Shown: positions 1 through 5,879 of the stretch, piece by piece
Layout of the letters: each line of letters opens with the position of its first letter
Position numbering within the stretch: the first letter of the stretch is position 1
Assembly (NCBI GenBank): GCA_016280485.1
Contig: JAEEGU010000032.1
Coordinates: forward strand, 1 to 6,394
Length of the DNA: 6,394 nucleotides
Reading direction: 5' to 3'
DNA from: Bacillota bacterium
GTDB lineage: Bacteria; Bacillota; Clostridia; Peptostreptococcales; Anaerovoracaceae
The notes under the pieces: model-generated
Seen by the model: only the letters and a program-made list of their open reading frames with translations
What the model was told of the DNA's origin: nothing
Databases searched by the model: none
Made by a program: the position numbers and the translations under genes

Positions 1-1346
1 ACGCCGCAAGCGGATGCCTGTGAGAGCGAGTGGGTAACACCCGATCCGTCGCCGAGTGCGTAGAGCCCTTTAAGCTTTGTTTCAAGGTTTTCGTCAACCT
101 CTACCTGTGAATTGTAGAACTTGACCTCGACACCGTAGAGCAGAGTGTCCGCATTTGCGGTACCCGGAGCAATCTTGTCAAGCGCATAAATCATTTCGAT
201 AATGTCGTCGAGCTGACGCTTTGGAATAACCAGTGATAAATCACCCGGTGTAGCCTTTAATGTAGGGCGTGTGAAGCACTTTTCCATACGGTGCTCGGAT
301 GTTCTGCGGCCCTTCACAAGATCGCCGAAGCGCTGCATCAGCACGCCGCCGCCCAGCATATTGGAAAGTCTTGCGATGGATTCACCATACTCGTTTGAAT
401 CCTCGAACGGCTCGGTAAAGTGGTTGGACACAAGGAGCGCGAAGTTCGTATTCTCCGTATGGAGAGCCGGGTCCGCATAGCTGTGGCCGTTTACTGTAAC
501 GATGCCGTTTGTGTTCTCGGAAACGACCTCGCCGTATGGGTTCATACAGAAGGTGCGCACCTTGTCGTTATATTTGTCGGTCTTGTATACGATTTTGGAT
601 TCGTATACATCGTCCGTAATATGCTTGAAAATTTCTGCCGGCAGCTCTACGCGCACGCCGATGTCAACGCGGTTGGATTTCTGCTTGATTCCGAGCTTCG
701 TACAGGTCTCACCGATCCACTTTGAGCCGGAACGTCCGGTTGCGAGAATCAGGTCGTTACATGTATATTCGTCGCCCTTGTCGGTAACAACCTTGTATTT
801 GCCGTCAGCTTCAACCGACACGTCGGTAATCGCCGTGCGGAACATGTAGTTGATGCGGTCCTTTGTGTAGTCGAAAATCTTTTCGAGAATCTTCACATTT
901 CGGTCGGTACCAAGGTGGCGCACCTTTGCGTCAAGGAGGTTTAGGTTGTTCCTGAGCGCATGAGTTTTAAGCTCCGAGCTCGCCGTTGAGTAGAGCTTGG
1001 CCTCAGATCCGCCCATGCTGCACAGCACGCTGTCCACGTATTCCATAAGCTCTATGGCCTTTTCTTCGCCTACGTGTAAGTGGAGATCGCCGCCGAACTG
1101 GGTGGTGATGTTGTACTTACCATCGGAGAGTGTGCCTGCTCCGCCATAACCGTTCATGATATGGCAAGGTGAGCACTTGATGCAGCTTGTCACTTTGCCT
1201 GCCTTTATAGGGCAGTTGCGGCAGGCAAGCTCTGCGCCCTTGTCGATGATGAGTATGCTCGCTTTGTTTTCGAGCTTTGTCATCTCGTAACCGAGGAATA
1301 CGCCGGCTGCACCTGCACCGGCAACAATTACGTCATACTGTTTCAT
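1..1346 (-). CDS. NAD(P)/FAD-dependent oxidoreductase (COG2509-like), C-terminus cut by window edge
   Basis: A flavoprotein of the uncharacterised FAD-dependent dehydrogenase group; the substrate is unknown. The frame is open for 448 codons from ATG at 1346 to the window edge. The N-terminus has a Rossmann dinucleotide-binding loop (VAGAGAAG; G10, G12, G15). Five cysteines follow at residues 42, 45, 55, 58 and 61 (CRNCP ... SCIKCSPC), then NGYGGAGTLSDGKYN, a flavin-proximal segment I recognise from this family. The last visible residues, about 428-448, hold the second FAD motif, LYALGDGSGVTHSLSQASA, normally close to the C-terminus, so probably only a few tens of residues are missing. An AAGGA ribosome binding site lies about 8 bases before the ATG. 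It follows the DUF1292 gene and that gene's terminator, with no obvious promoter of its own, so read-through from upstream is likely. It is probably cytoplasmic, as no signal peptide or membrane segment is seen. The family call is solid; the physiological role is not known. Confidence 0.88.
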   Translation of the reverse strand, partial: MKQYDVIVAGAGAAGVFLGYEMTKLENKASILIIDKGAELACRNCPIKAGKVTSCIKCSPCHIMNGYGGAGTLSDGKYNITTQFGGDLHLHVGEEKAIELMEYVDSVLCSMGGSEAKLYSTASSELKTHALRNNLNLLDAKVRHLGTDRNVKILEKIFDYTKDRINYMFRTAITDVSVEADGKYKVVTDKGDEYTCNDLILATGRSGSKWIGETCTKLGIKQKSNRVDIGVRVELPAEIFKHITDDVYESKIVYKTDKYNDKVRTFCMNPYGEVVSENTNGIVTVNGHSYADPALHTENTNFALLVSNHFTEPFEDSNEYGESIARLSNMLGGGVLMQRFGDLVKGRRTSEHRMEKCFTRPTLKATPGDLSLVIPKRQLDDIIEMIYALDKIAPGTANADTLLYGVEVKFYNSQVEVDENLETKLKGLYALGDGSGVTHSLSQASACG

Positions 1347-1362
1347 TTTCTTTTCCTTTTCA

Positions 1363-1411
1363 CTTTCTTTTAACAAAAGAAAGGCCGTTCGCATCCGGGA
1401 TGCGGACAGCC
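1363..1411 (-). terminator. Intrinsic terminator after the DUF1292 gene, overlapped by a second hairpin
   Basis: Read on the minus strand, GTCCGCATC-CCG-GATGCGAAC forms a 9-bp stem (one G-T pair), extended by GGC/GCC at 1383-1385 and 1409-1411 across one mismatch. It is followed at once by TTTCTTTTGTT. It lies about 20 bases past the stop of the DUF1292 gene and about 37 bases before the ATG of the FAD gene. The T-tract is also one arm of a perfect 9-bp inverted repeat, CTTTCTTTT-GTT-AAAAGAAAG (1363-1383), so the two hairpins share bases. Confidence 0.8.
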
Positions 1412-1432
1412 CTGAAAGTCACCGTAGTTTCA

Positions 1433-1717
1433 CTAGATTTCTTCGGCAACAATTTTGTCGAATTCTGCAACGACCTTTTCAAATTCGTCGTCATCAAGAA
1501 TATCGATCAGCTCGAACTCGTCCTCGCCAACCTCCTGATATCCGTAAATAAATACGTCATCGGAACCGTCATGCGGAATAAGAGCGATGTATTCCTTTCC
1601 TTCGAAATCGAATACACCCATGATTTCACATTCAACGACTTCACCGTCGTCAAATTCCAATGTAAGAATATCTACATCGTCGTTGCCTGTAGCTACGATT
1701 TTGTCCTGATCTGCCAT
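1433..1717 (-). CDS. DUF1292 / UPF0473 (YrzB-like) small acidic protein
   Basis: A 94-residue protein of the DUF1292 family, widespread in Bacillota and without an established biochemical function. The core pattern is visible: ILTLEFDDGEVVECEIMGVFDFEGKEYIALIPHD (residues about 17-50), a small beta-rich fold, then YGYQEVGEDEFELIDILDDDEFEKVVAEFDKI, which closes with the conserved acidic helix of the family. It is extremely rich in Asp and Glu, with no signal peptide, membrane segment or cysteine. Start ATG 1717 is fixed by a textbook AAGGAGG at 1725-1731, 7 bases upstream. It lies 78 bases downstream of rlmN on the same strand with no terminator between, so it could share rlmN's transcript, though a weak promoter is possible in the gap. 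Its own terminator follows directly. Length is normal for the family. Cytoplasmic. Confidence 0.9.
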   Translation of the reverse strand: MADQDKIVATGNDDVDILTLEFDDGEVVECEIMGVFDFEGKEYIALIPHDGSDDVFIYGYQEVGEDEFELIDILDDDEFEKVVAEFDKIVAEEI

Positions 1718-1759
1718 TTTTAATCCTCCTTAAATGGGGTTTTGTCTTCTAACATTACT

Positions 1760-1788
1760 ACTTTATCACAAGTCGCGCTGCTTAGCAA
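1760..1788 (-). promoter_or_regulatory. Weak candidate promoter for the DUF1292 gene
   Basis: On the minus strand TTGCTA (1783-1788) and TAAAGT (1760-1765) are separated by 17 bases in the rlmN-DUF1292 gap. Each hexamer departs from consensus at two positions, so this is tentative; the gene may instead be read with rlmN. Confidence 0.3.
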
Positions 1789-1795
1789 TCAGTTT

Positions 1796-2869
1796 TTACA
1801 TTTTGCCTCTGTGCGTTAGCCTCAGCTGGCCGCAGGCAGCGTCTATGTCGCTGCCAAGCTCGCGCCTTACCGTGGCGGTAATGCCGCGCTCCGTAAGTCT
1901 TGCGAGGAAGGCCGCAACCTGCTCCTTGGTCGAGCCCGCAAAGCCTGTCTCGCTTACGCGGTTAAGCGGTATGAGGTTCACATGGCACAGCAGCCCCTTT
2001 AGGAGCGTAGAAAGCTCGTCCGCCTGCGCGATGGAATCGTTGACTCCGTCTATGAGTGCATATTCGAAGGTGATGCGGCGGTGCGTTACTTCCGTGTAGC
2101 CTCTGCAGGCGGCAATAAGCCTATCAATCGGCCATGACTTATTTATCGGCATTAGGCGGCTTCTGAGCTCGCCGTTTGGCGCGTGAAGCGATACCGCAAG
2201 GTTCACCTGCGGGAGGTCTTTCGCAAACTCCGCGATTTTCGGTACCAGACCGCAGGTTGAAACGGTGATGTTTCGCATCGAAAGCCCGAGCCCTGCCGGG
2301 TCGTGCACCAGATTTATGAACTTTACTATATTTTCGTAGTTGTCGAAGGGCTCGCCTGTGCCCATGATTACGATGTGGCTGATCTTTTCGCCCGTGTCGC
2401 GCTCTGCTCCTATTACCTGCATCAGGATTTCGCCGGGCGTAAGGTTTCTGGTAAGACCGCCAAGCGTCGATGCACAAAAGGCGCAGCCCATGCGACATCC
2501 CGCCTGCGAAGAAACGCAGATGGAGTTTCCGTATTTATATTTCATGAAGACGGACTCTACGGCAACTTCATCGGCTTCACCGGTACCGCAAGCGGCACCT
2601 TCAGAGAGACCGAACAGATACTTTACGGTGCCGTCCGTGCGCGATTCCTGCTTTTTCAGGATATTGATGTGCCCGAGCGTGATTTCGCCGCCGGCCTCCG
2701 CCGCTTTCAGCCTTTCGCGAAGGTCCTTTGAGAGGTTCGTCATCTCGTCGAACGAATCCGCTCCTTTCGAGAGCCATTCAAAAACCTGCTTTGCGCGGAA
2801 GGACTTTTCCCCTATGGAGTTCATGTATTCACCGAGCTCTTTTGTGTTTAGGTCGCGTAAGTTTATCAT
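1796..2869 (-). CDS. rlmN: RlmN, dual-specificity 23S rRNA (A2503-C2)/tRNA (A37-C2) methyltransferase
   Basis: A radical-SAM enzyme that methylates C2 of adenosine 2503 in 23S rRNA, and in studied bacteria also A37 of some tRNAs, supporting translational fidelity. Numbered from the ATG at 2869 (357 residues, normal length), the protein has the N-terminal RNA-binding domain (FRAKQVFEWL), the [4Fe-4S] motif CRMGCAFC with C125, C129 and C132, and the two catalytic cysteines: C118 (ICVSSQAGC), which resolves the intermediate, and C346 (SDIDAACGQLR), which is transiently methylated. E105, the expected proton-abstracting residue, and the SAM-binding GTGEP (172-174) are also present. An in-frame ATG at 2899 would add ten residues, but it lies three bases behind a tRNA terminator. 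The ATG at 2869 gives the usual family N-terminus (MINLRDLNTKELGEYM) and has a weak AAGG-type site upstream. No clear promoter is seen, so read-through from the tRNA is possible. Likely followed in the same transcript by the DUF1292 gene. Confidence 0.96.
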   Translation of the reverse strand: MINLRDLNTKELGEYMNSIGEKSFRAKQVFEWLSKGADSFDEMTNLSKDLRERLKAAEAGGEITLGHINILKKQESRTDGTVKYLFGLSEGAACGTGEADEVAVESVFMKYKYGNSICVSSQAGCRMGCAFCASTLGGLTRNLTPGEILMQVIGAERDTGEKISHIVIMGTGEPFDNYENIVKFINLVHDPAGLGLSMRNITVSTCGLVPKIAEFAKDLPQVNLAVSLHAPNGELRSRLMPINKSWPIDRLIAACRGYTEVTHRRITFEYALIDGVNDSIAQADELSTLLKGLLCHVNLIPLNRVSETGFAGSTKEQVAAFLARLTERGITATVRRELGSDIDAACGQLRLTHRGKM

Positions 2870-2899
2870 TTTGTAATTTTCTGCCTTGTAAAAGCGCAT

Positions 2900-2927
2900 A
2901 AAGAAAATACCCGGGATTTGGCCCGGG
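2900..2927 (-). terminator. Intrinsic terminator of tRNA-Leu
   Basis: On the minus strand CCCGGG-CCAAAT-CCCGGG (2910-2927) forms a 6-bp GC-only stem followed by TATTTTCTTT. It starts 7 bases beyond the encoded CCA of tRNA-Leu and ends directly in front of the upstream candidate start codon of rlmN. Confidence 0.8.
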
Positions 2928-2934
2928 CATAAGT

Positions 2935-3019
2935 TGGTGCGGATAAAGGGATTCGAACCCCCATGGTGTTACCCACACGGACCTGAACCGTGCGCGTCTG
3001 CCAATTCCGCCATATCCGC
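2935..3019 (-). tRNA. tRNA-Leu, anticodon CAG
   Basis: An 85-base class II tRNA that decodes CUG. The acceptor arms GCGGATA (3013-3019) and TATCCGC (2939-2945) pair perfectly, followed by discriminator A and an encoded CCA (2935-2937). The D-arm is GCG ... CGC with AATTGGCAGA in the loop. The anticodon arm is CACGG-TTCAGGT-CCGTG, with CAG at 2983-2985. A long variable arm follows, as expected for leucine tRNAs, then the T-loop TTCGAAT; two of the five T-stem pairs are G-U. Both flanks support an independent unit: a strong promoter upstream and an intrinsic terminator 7 bases downstream. Confidence 0.97.
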
Positions 3020-3051
3020 GAATGACGTGTACCTCTGAACAGTACCTTTAT

Positions 3052-3080
3052 ATTGTAAAGGTTTTCGAGTGGTTAGTCAA
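3052..3080 (-). promoter_or_regulatory. Promoter of tRNA-Leu
   Basis: On the minus strand TTGACT (3075-3080), a 17-base spacer, and TACAAT (3052-3057). Each hexamer matches the vegetative sigma consensus at five of six positions. Predicted transcription begins near 3045, about 26 bases before the mature tRNA 5' end. Confidence 0.82.
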
Positions 3081-3132
3081 GAAGAATATTGGATTCCTAA
3101 TAATGCCATATGCTACAAATGATAGAAAAGTA

Positions 3133-3161
3133 TTGACAGAGAAAAAATAATGGCATAAAAT
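3133..3161 (+). promoter_or_regulatory. Promoter of the LPD3-like gene
   Basis: TTGACA (3133-3138), a 17-base spacer, and TAAAAT (3156-3161): a perfect -35 and a five-of-six -10. Transcription would begin near 3168, leaving only about 12 bases of leader before the ATG at 3180. GGTGAT in that leader can act as a ribosome binding site. Confidence 0.8.
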
Positions 3162-3179
3162 TACAGTGGTGATAAAATA

Positions 3180-3662
3180 ATGAAAATAGTTCGAATTGAC
3201 AAGATCATATTTACAAATAAACAAAAGATACCATGGGATGACGTCTTTAGGTATGCAAAGCAGTATGAGGGGACACGAATTGTTGTACGGGAATATGATG
3301 ACGAAATAACCTTTAACCATACCTCGGCAAGTGAGTTCGCTTCATCTGTGTATTCAAAAGGGCTTAAAGGTGCTGTGGCAAAGGCAAAGGCAAATCTCGT
3401 TCAAGTTATACCTGAACTTATAGAATATGCATCAAATCGTAGATGGACTGAGAATAAAGATGAAAAGCATAGTAAAGATGCAAATAGAGGCTGGTATCGA
3501 TATGATGTTAGGTTTGAGATTTCGGTGATGGCACCTGAAACTAACGAACAGAAATGGAATCAATACATTGGAACGCTGATTGTGCGCATAAACGATAAGG
3601 GTTTGTTTTTTTACGATGTTGTGAACATAAAGAAAGAGACGCGTACACCTGGAGAATCATAA
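3180..3662 (+). CDS. Standalone protein resembling LPD3 (large polyvalent protein-associated domain 3)
   Basis: A 160-residue soluble protein with no signal peptide, membrane segment or cysteine. No catalytic motif is evident. The layout recalls the LPD3 domain of phage and mobile-element polyvalent proteins: an N-terminal segment ending in a helix-rich stretch leading to IPELIEYASNRRWTE (about 77-91), a charged linker (NKDEKHSKDANRGW), then a beta hairpin block YRYDVRFEISVM ... YIGTLIVRINDKGLFFYDVVNI (about 106-150), matching LPD3's 'leucine-isoleucine-glutamate helix, then strand-rich tail ending in G-x-FYD'. In known proteins LPD3 sits inside very large multidomain polypeptides; here it is alone. 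Start ATG 3180 is set by the promoter and GGTGAT site just upstream. It stands alone on the plus strand and converges with the Lgt-family gene 49 bases away, with no strong terminator between. Family assignment is from memory of pattern and is moderate; function is unknown. AT-rich codon use suggests acquired DNA. Confidence 0.5.
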   Translation: MKIVRIDKIIFTNKQKIPWDDVFRYAKQYEGTRIVVREYDDEITFNHTSASEFASSVYSKGLKGAVAKAKANLVQVIPELIEYASNRRWTENKDEKHSKDANRGWYRYDVRFEISVMAPETNEQKWNQYIGTLIVRINDKGLFFYDVVNIKKETRTPGES

Positions 3663-3711
3663 ATGACCACCCGGTAAAAAACCGTCTCTATCTAACGCAA
3701 TTTTAATCGTA

Positions 3712-4479
3712 TTAGTTAAACAAGTCAAGTCTTTTTTGAGCCGTTCTTTTAGCAATTAGACATAATATAACGATTAAGCTTATCCACTGTGATATCGAAA
3801 GAATGCCGACAAATCCTCTCTCTAGATCTCCGCGATAGAATTCAAGGAAGAAACGCATTGTTGCATACATAGCAAAATACAACTTTGTAAGGGAGAAAGG
3901 CGCAACCTCTGAACCTTTTCTAAAACTTAAGATAAGTAAAACCATCCAAAATACAATTTCAAAAGCGGCCTCAACTAGCTGAACCGGTACTAGAGCCACC
4001 CCGTTTGGAGCAAATAAAGATGTGTCATAAATCACATGAATTATGCCGTCCGTTTCTTTGCCATAGCAACAGCCAACTTTGTAACAACCTATCCTCGAAA
4101 TAGCATGTGCCAACGGCAATGCCGGAATAATGAAGTCACCGTAAAACTTCTCATCAAGTGAAAAATATCTGCAAGCTATTCTCAAGCCCAATACCGTTCC
4201 GAATGCCCCACCATAATATACAAATCCGCCACGCATATATTCTGATATCAGCATTCTAACATTTTGCAGCTCAATTTCGACTAAATTTCCGGATAAAAAC
4301 AACACAAAAAGATATAGAAGCTTTGCTCCTACAATGCAAGAAACGGCAGCCCAAACGTACAAATAAGTTACGTCTTCTCGGCTTTTATGAAATTTCCCTG
4401 ATACTGCAATAAGATATAAAAGGCCCGCAATAAAGCCTAATATGCCCCAAAGGCCATACTCAGAAATAAATGTGTTCAT
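3712..4479 (-). CDS. lgt: Prolipoprotein diacylglyceryl transferase family protein (Lgt-like)
   Basis: Lgt moves diacylglycerol from phosphatidylglycerol to the lipobox cysteine of prolipoproteins in the cytoplasmic membrane, the first step of lipoprotein maturation. Numbered from ATG 4479 (255 residues), the protein has about seven hydrophobic segments and the family landmarks: YGL near the N-terminus (Y8, matching E. coli Y26), RGGFVYYGGAFG (83-94), the signature SRIGCYKVGCCYG (128-140), PVQL (165-168) and RFFLEFYR (209-216, matching E. coli R239 and E243). In the signature, R129 and G140 match E. coli R143 and G154, but E. coli N146 and E151 are replaced by C132 and C137. A GTG at 4488 would add three residues; the ribosome binding site is weak for either start. 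The gene starts about 20 bases behind the terminator hairpin of the DUF4190 gene with no visible promoter, so read-through is likely. Membership is firm. Whether it is the housekeeping enzyme or a paralogue cannot be told here. Confidence 0.88.
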   Translation of the reverse strand: MNTFISEYGLWGILGFIAGLLYLIAVSGKFHKSREDVTYLYVWAAVSCIVGAKLLYLFVLFLSGNLVEIELQNVRMLISEYMRGGFVYYGGAFGTVLGLRIACRYFSLDEKFYGDFIIPALPLAHAISRIGCYKVGCCYGKETDGIIHVIYDTSLFAPNGVALVPVQLVEAAFEIVFWMVLLILSFRKGSEVAPFSLTKLYFAMYATMRFFLEFYRGDLERGFVGILSISQWISLIVILCLIAKRTAQKRLDLFN

Positions 4480-4490
4480 TATCTGCACTT

Positions 4491-4520
4491 AAAATAAATG
4501 GGCGGCTCGAATAGCCGCCC
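4491..4520 (-). terminator. Intrinsic terminator after the DUF4190 gene
   Basis: On the minus strand GGGCGGCT-ATTCG-AGCCGCCC (4500-4520) is a perfect 8-bp GC-rich hairpin followed by ATTTATTTT. It lies 20 bases past the stop of the DUF4190 gene and 11 bases before the ATG of the Lgt-family gene. Confidence 0.8.
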
Positions 4521-4540
4521 GTGAATTACGAAACTGTATT

Positions 4541-4957
4541 CTAAAGTGAATCAAGCACACCCGCTGTGCCTAACAAGCCAACACACGCAACGCATGCAAC
4601 ACATACAATTGCACTTCCTACAAGCCCTATTATTGAAAGCACAAAGCCTGCAGTTCTGATTCCACCATTAAAGCCTTGTTTCTTCGATTTTGATGCGCAA
4701 ACCAAGCCCACTATTCCTGTAACAAGCCCAACAAAAGCAAAGCTTCCGAGGAACCAAGTTACTACCGAAACAATGCCCAAAACCAAGCTGGCTGTGGCAA
4801 GACCTTTTCCTGGCTCACTCGGCTGACTTGCTGAAACTGTCTGGACTGGTTGACTAACTTCTGCAAGCGTTTCTTGAGGCGCAGCAGTAACCTCTTCTGC
4901 CTGAATTGCACTTTCTTCTACTTGGGAATTAAGGTTGTTTTCTATATTGTTTTCCAT
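4541..4957 (-). CDS. DUF4190 domain-containing membrane protein
   Basis: A 138-residue protein. Residues 1-50 are a soluble, acidic, Ser/Thr/Pro/Gln-rich tail (ENN, EES, EEVTAAPQET, SQPVQTVSASQPSEPG) with no predicted fold. From residue 51 the DUF4190 core begins: KGLATASLVLGIVSVVTWFLG, a second hydrophobic stretch (FVGLVTGIVGLVCASKSKKQG, about 75-95) and a third with RTAGFVLSIIGLVGS running into AIVCVACVACVGLLG (about 101-130). The positive loop SKKQ and the G/A-rich helices are typical. Three cysteines (119, 122, 125) at three-residue spacing line one face of the last helix. ATG 4957 is chosen because GGAAGGA lies 6 bases upstream; the same frame has a TTG at 4972 inside that site. It is 36 bases downstream of the lipoprotein gene on the same strand and is probably in its operon. 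The family has no established function; such proteins often sit beside surface proteins. Confidence 0.8.
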   Translation of the reverse strand: MENNIENNLNSQVEESAIQAEEVTAAPQETLAEVSQPVQTVSASQPSEPGKGLATASLVLGIVSVVTWFLGSFAFVGLVTGIVGLVCASKSKKQGFNGGIRTAGFVLSIIGLVGSAIVCVACVACVGLLGTAGVLDSL

Positions 4958-4993
4958 TTTTATTCCTTCCAAATACTAAATATTTATTACGAA

Positions 4994-5740
4994 CTAGAAC
5001 TGAAATTTGTTAGGGTATGCATAAACCTCGTAACTTGCGATGTTTGACGTTTTAAGTTCTTTGTACGACGATAACGAACTTGCCGAAAAGCCTTTCTTTT
5101 CGCCGGCATTTAAACCATCTACTATATCCAAGGCTGTTCCCAAAAGCTGACCATTAGCATCATACATAAGCACAACAACATAAGGCATGGACTCATCCTC
5201 ATCCGTTGTATTCTCTACTCTTCCGGTTACTTTGATTCCACCATAAGTCTCGTCTGATATTGTAACATCTGTTACGTCATAACGAACGCAATCGACTTTT
5301 GCTTTCTCAACTTCAACATGCGGTAAAACTTTTAGTTCAAGACCGCTAGAACCATCCAGCATTGTCTCTTCATAGTACCAAGCTGTCTCGCCTGGCTGAA
5401 GAACTTCTGGATAAACAGAAACCAAGCTCTTACTATCAATAAGATGTCCGTCCTGATCTTCGATATCCATCGTGCCTGAACTTAAGTATAAATTGGTATC
5501 ACCCGTATTAGTTACGGGAACAGTTATAATTACCCATTCCGTTCCGATACTGTTAGTATAAGTTACTACACGACCGTCACCAACCTCATACGCTTCTCCT
5601 GACTGCGCACTTGCACCGCTATCATTAGAAGAAGCTGAGGTTCCACTGTCAGAACCGGAGCTTCCGCCACATGCTGTCAACATAACCATAAAGGCTACCA
5701 GGAGCAATACTATGGGCCAAGGCCTCATTCTTTTGTTCAT
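4994..5740 (-). CDS. Surface lipoprotein with FxLYD-like C-terminal domain
   Basis: A 248-residue predicted lipoprotein. The signal peptide has a basic start (MNKRMRPWP), a hydrophobic core (IVLLLVAFMVM) and lipobox LTAC, with C24 as the lipidated residue. A Gly/Ser/Asp linker (25-49) would act as a tether. Residues about 51-140 look like one beta-sandwich (EWVIITVPVTNTGDTNLYL ... VLQPGETAWYYEE). Residues about 150-245 resemble an FxLYD domain (VRYDVTDVTISD ... IKVTGRVENTTDED ... VVVLMYDANGQLLGT), a family of Gram-positive secreted domains of unknown role. Start ATG 5740 is fixed by GAGGAGG at 5749-5755. It is the first gene after two tandem promoters, followed by the DUF4190 gene and then the Lgt-family gene, which acts on this kind of substrate. 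Its divergent neighbour is an XRE regulator. Apart from C24, only C151 is present. Lipoprotein status is firm; ligand and role are unknown. Confidence 0.85.
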   Translation of the reverse strand: MNKRMRPWPIVLLLVAFMVMLTACGGSSGSDSGTSASSNDSGASAQSGEAYEVGDGRVVTYTNSIGTEWVIITVPVTNTGDTNLYLSSGTMDIEDQDGHLIDSKSLVSVYPEVLQPGETAWYYEETMLDGSSGLELKVLPHVEVEKAKVDCVRYDVTDVTISDETYGGIKVTGRVENTTDEDESMPYVVVLMYDANGQLLGTALDIVDGLNAGEKKGFSASSLSSYKELKTSNIASYEVYAYPNKFQF

Positions 5741-5801
5741 TTTTCTTTCCTCCTCATAATTCTCAAAACAGGGGATTCAATGAAATAACTAGTCAGTTTA
5801 G

Positions 5802-5830
5802 ACTATAATCACAGCTTGAAGCACTATCAA
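5802..5830 (-). promoter_or_regulatory. Second (proximal) promoter of the lipoprotein operon
   Basis: On the minus strand TTGATA (5825-5830), a 17-base spacer, and TATAGT (5802-5807). Each hexamer matches consensus at five of six positions. It lies between the perfect-consensus promoter and the lipoprotein start, giving a leader of about 55 bases. A short inverted repeat TAGTC-AGTTTA-GACTA (5790-5805) overlaps its -10 and start region. Confidence 0.6.
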
Positions 5831-5850
5831 TTATATGCTAAACCTCCTTA

Positions 5851-5879
5851 ATTATACCGATACAATCGGTGCATGTCAA
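5851..5879 (-). promoter_or_regulatory. Perfect-consensus promoter of the lipoprotein operon
   Basis: On the minus strand TTGACA (5874-5879), a 17-base spacer, and TATAAT (5851-5856): both hexamers and the spacing are ideal for the vegetative sigma factor. Predicted start near 5844, about 104 bases before the lipoprotein ATG. Such a strong promoter would be expected to need repression, and the dyad in its spacer offers a site. Confidence 0.88.
5856..5870. promoter_or_regulatory. Operator-like dyad ACCGAT-ACA-ATCGGT
   Basis: A perfect 6-bp inverted repeat with a 3-base centre fills most of the -35/-10 spacer of the consensus minus promoter. The heptamer AATCGGT (5864-5870) recurs at 5884-5890, exactly 20 bases (about two helical turns) away, next to the -35. 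The position suits a repressor that blocks RNA polymerase; the adjacent XRE protein is the natural candidate. The binding partner is inferred. Confidence 0.7.

Noticed and set aside
271..849. Plus-strand frames opposite the FAD oxidoreductase
   Set aside because: Antisense to an uninterrupted, recognisable flavoprotein reading frame; no domain or start signal.
2139..2876. Long open frames on both strands within rlmN
   Set aside because: They overlap a clearly recognised radical-SAM gene, have no ribosome binding sites or recognisable domains, and are arginine- or serine-rich in the manner of shadow frames.
2935..3020. tRNA-Leu as an integrase attachment site
   Set aside because: No integrase and no duplicated tRNA 3' segment in the window; the AT-rich DNA lies at the 5' side of the tRNA.
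3672..3684. CGGT-AAAAA-ACCG hairpin between the convergent LPD3-like and Lgt-family genes as a terminator
   Set aside because: Only a 4-bp stem with no T-tract on either side; too weak to call.
5798..5849. A consensus AAGGAGG (5843-5849, minus) followed by a ten-codon frame starting TTG at 5830 and ending TAA at 5798, as a leader peptide
   Set aside because: The predicted transcription start falls inside the AAGGAGG, the spacing to TTG is 12 bases, and the frame overlaps the second promoter's hexamers; no regulatory peptide pattern is visible.
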